Assembly: GCA_023439605.1 (NCBI GenBank)
Contig: JAEXNS010000316.1
Location: 1-6,908, forward strand
Length of the DNA stretch: 6,908 nt
Direction: 5' to 3'
Source of the DNA: Bacillota bacterium
GTDB lineage: Bacteria > Bacillota > Clostridia > Oscillospirales > Ruminococcaceae
A program made the translations under genes and the position numbers. The notes under the pieces were generated by a model. That model ran no database searches. It was given only the letters and a program-made list of their open reading frames with translations, and was not told where the DNA came from. This document shows, one piece after another, positions 6,250-6,908 of the stretch (its first letter is position 1; the number at the start of each line of letters is the position of its first letter).

Positions 6250-6908
6250 ATGATAGGAAGTGCAGCAAACGAGGTTTTAATTAACCCACAAACTAGAGTT
6301 GCACCTTTAGGAATTATTGCTTTGGAGGGGGCTTACGAACTTGGTGAAAAAATTAATCACTATTTGGTTGAATGGTCACAAAAAGGCGGATATAATATTG
6401 ATTCTTTTCTAATTGAAAATCAATGTCCTAGATTTTCTTCTGGAGATGGCAAGGGATTTATAAAATCCACAATAAGAGGAAATGACTTATTCATTATAGT
6501 TGATGTTGGAAATTACAACTGCAAATATATGATGTTTGATAAAGAAAATTCTATGTCTCCTGATGATCATTTTCAAGATTTAAAAAGGATTATCCAAGCT
6601 GCATCTGGAAAAGCTCATAGAATAAATGTAATTATGCCTATACTTTATGGTGGTCGTCAACACAGAAGAAACTACAGAGAATCTCTTGACTGTGCTTGTG
6701 CTTTACAAGAATTACAAAATATGGGTGTATCTAATATCGTTACTTTTGACGCTCACGATCCAAGGGTTCACAATGCAATTCCTTTAATGGGATTTGACAA
6801 CGTAATGCCTTCTTATCAAGTTTTAAAAACATTATTTAAAGACGTTAAAGATTTCAAAATAAATAAAGATTCGTTTATGATAGTATGTCCTGACGAAGGA
6901 GCTTTAAA
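6250..6908 (+). CDS. prs: Ribose-phosphate pyrophosphokinase (PRPP synthetase), N-terminal part, cut by right window edge
   Basis: It makes PRPP from ribose-5-phosphate and ATP for purine, pyrimidine, histidine, tryptophan and NAD synthesis. The visible 219 residues show the Prs layout: an N-terminal half with PRFSSGDGKGF (about 60-70), IRGNDLFIIVDVG (75-87), HFQDLKRIIQAASGKAHRI (107-125), the catalytic loop region ILYGGRQHRRNYRES (131-145), the metal-site segment FDAHDPRVHNAIP (166-178; H169 aligns with the DLHA histidine of classical enzymes), and VCPDEGAL (212-219), entering the second domain. It differs from textbook Prs: it has about 20 extra N-terminal residues, an insertion around 88-106, and GGRQHRR in place of ARQDRK, so it belongs to a divergent clostridial branch. 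GAAAGGA at 6234-6240, 9 nt before the ATG, supports the start. It follows ppa in the same direction. The PRPP-binding loop lies beyond the window. Confidence 0.9.
   Translation, partial: MIGSAANEVLINPQTRVAPLGIIALEGAYELGEKINHYLVEWSQKGGYNIDSFLIENQCPRFSSGDGKGFIKSTIRGNDLFIIVDVGNYNCKYMMFDKENSMSPDDHFQDLKRIIQAASGKAHRINVIMPILYGGRQHRRNYRESLDCACALQELQNMGVSNIVTFDAHDPRVHNAIPLMGFDNVMPSYQVLKTLFKDVKDFKINKDSFMIVCPDEGAL

Overview
This is a very AT-rich bacterial window. It suggests a cellulose-degrading Firmicute, most likely a Ruminococcus/Oscillospiraceae-type or related clostridial organism. The evidence is a CelK/CbhA-like GH9 cellulase, a type I dockerin on a neighbouring secreted protein, Thr-rich extracellular linkers, strong Gram-positive ribosome sites (GGAGG, GAAAGGA, AAAGGGGG), extended -10 promoters and clostridial-type pyrophosphatase and PRPP synthetase. 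The genus is inferred from gene style, not from a marker gene.

Layout. (1) Bases 1-1371, minus strand: the first 457 residues of a secreted CBM4 - Ig-like - GH9 glycoside hydrolase, running off the left edge. (2) Bases 1372-1758: a divergent intergenic region with a promoter on each strand, both carrying the extended -10 TGATATAAT, and an imperfect inverted repeat between them. (3) Bases 1759-3483, plus strand: a secreted multidomain protein with signal peptide, C39-like cysteine peptidase domain, Thr-rich linker, two SH3b domains, second Thr-rich linker and C-terminal type I dockerin. (4) Bases 3477-3514: a perfect palindrome acting as a shared bidirectional terminator, with the stop codons of the two convergent genes inside it. 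(5) Bases 3508-5398, minus strand: an ECF sigma factor followed by an overlapping membrane-bound anti-sigma factor with a large ectodomain. (6) Bases 5399-5683: a divergent promoter region. (7) Bases 5684-6908, plus strand: inorganic pyrophosphatase and a PRPP synthetase cut by the right edge, likely one operon.

How the genes relate. The first two genes encode exported proteins. The dockerin of the second should let it bind a cohesin on a scaffoldin, so it is a probable cellulosome component; the dockerin expected on the GH9 enzyme would lie outside the window. The sigma/anti-sigma pair is a membrane signalling unit whose signal and targets cannot be read from sequence; its position beside cellulosomal genes makes an extracellular polysaccharide or cell-envelope signal a reasonable but unproven guess. 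The ppa-prs pair is housekeeping nucleotide metabolism: PRPP is made by Prs, and the pyrophosphate released when PRPP is used is hydrolysed by Ppa. The most unusual item is the dockerin-bearing C39-like/SH3b protein. No mobile element, CRISPR array, tRNA or rRNA was seen.
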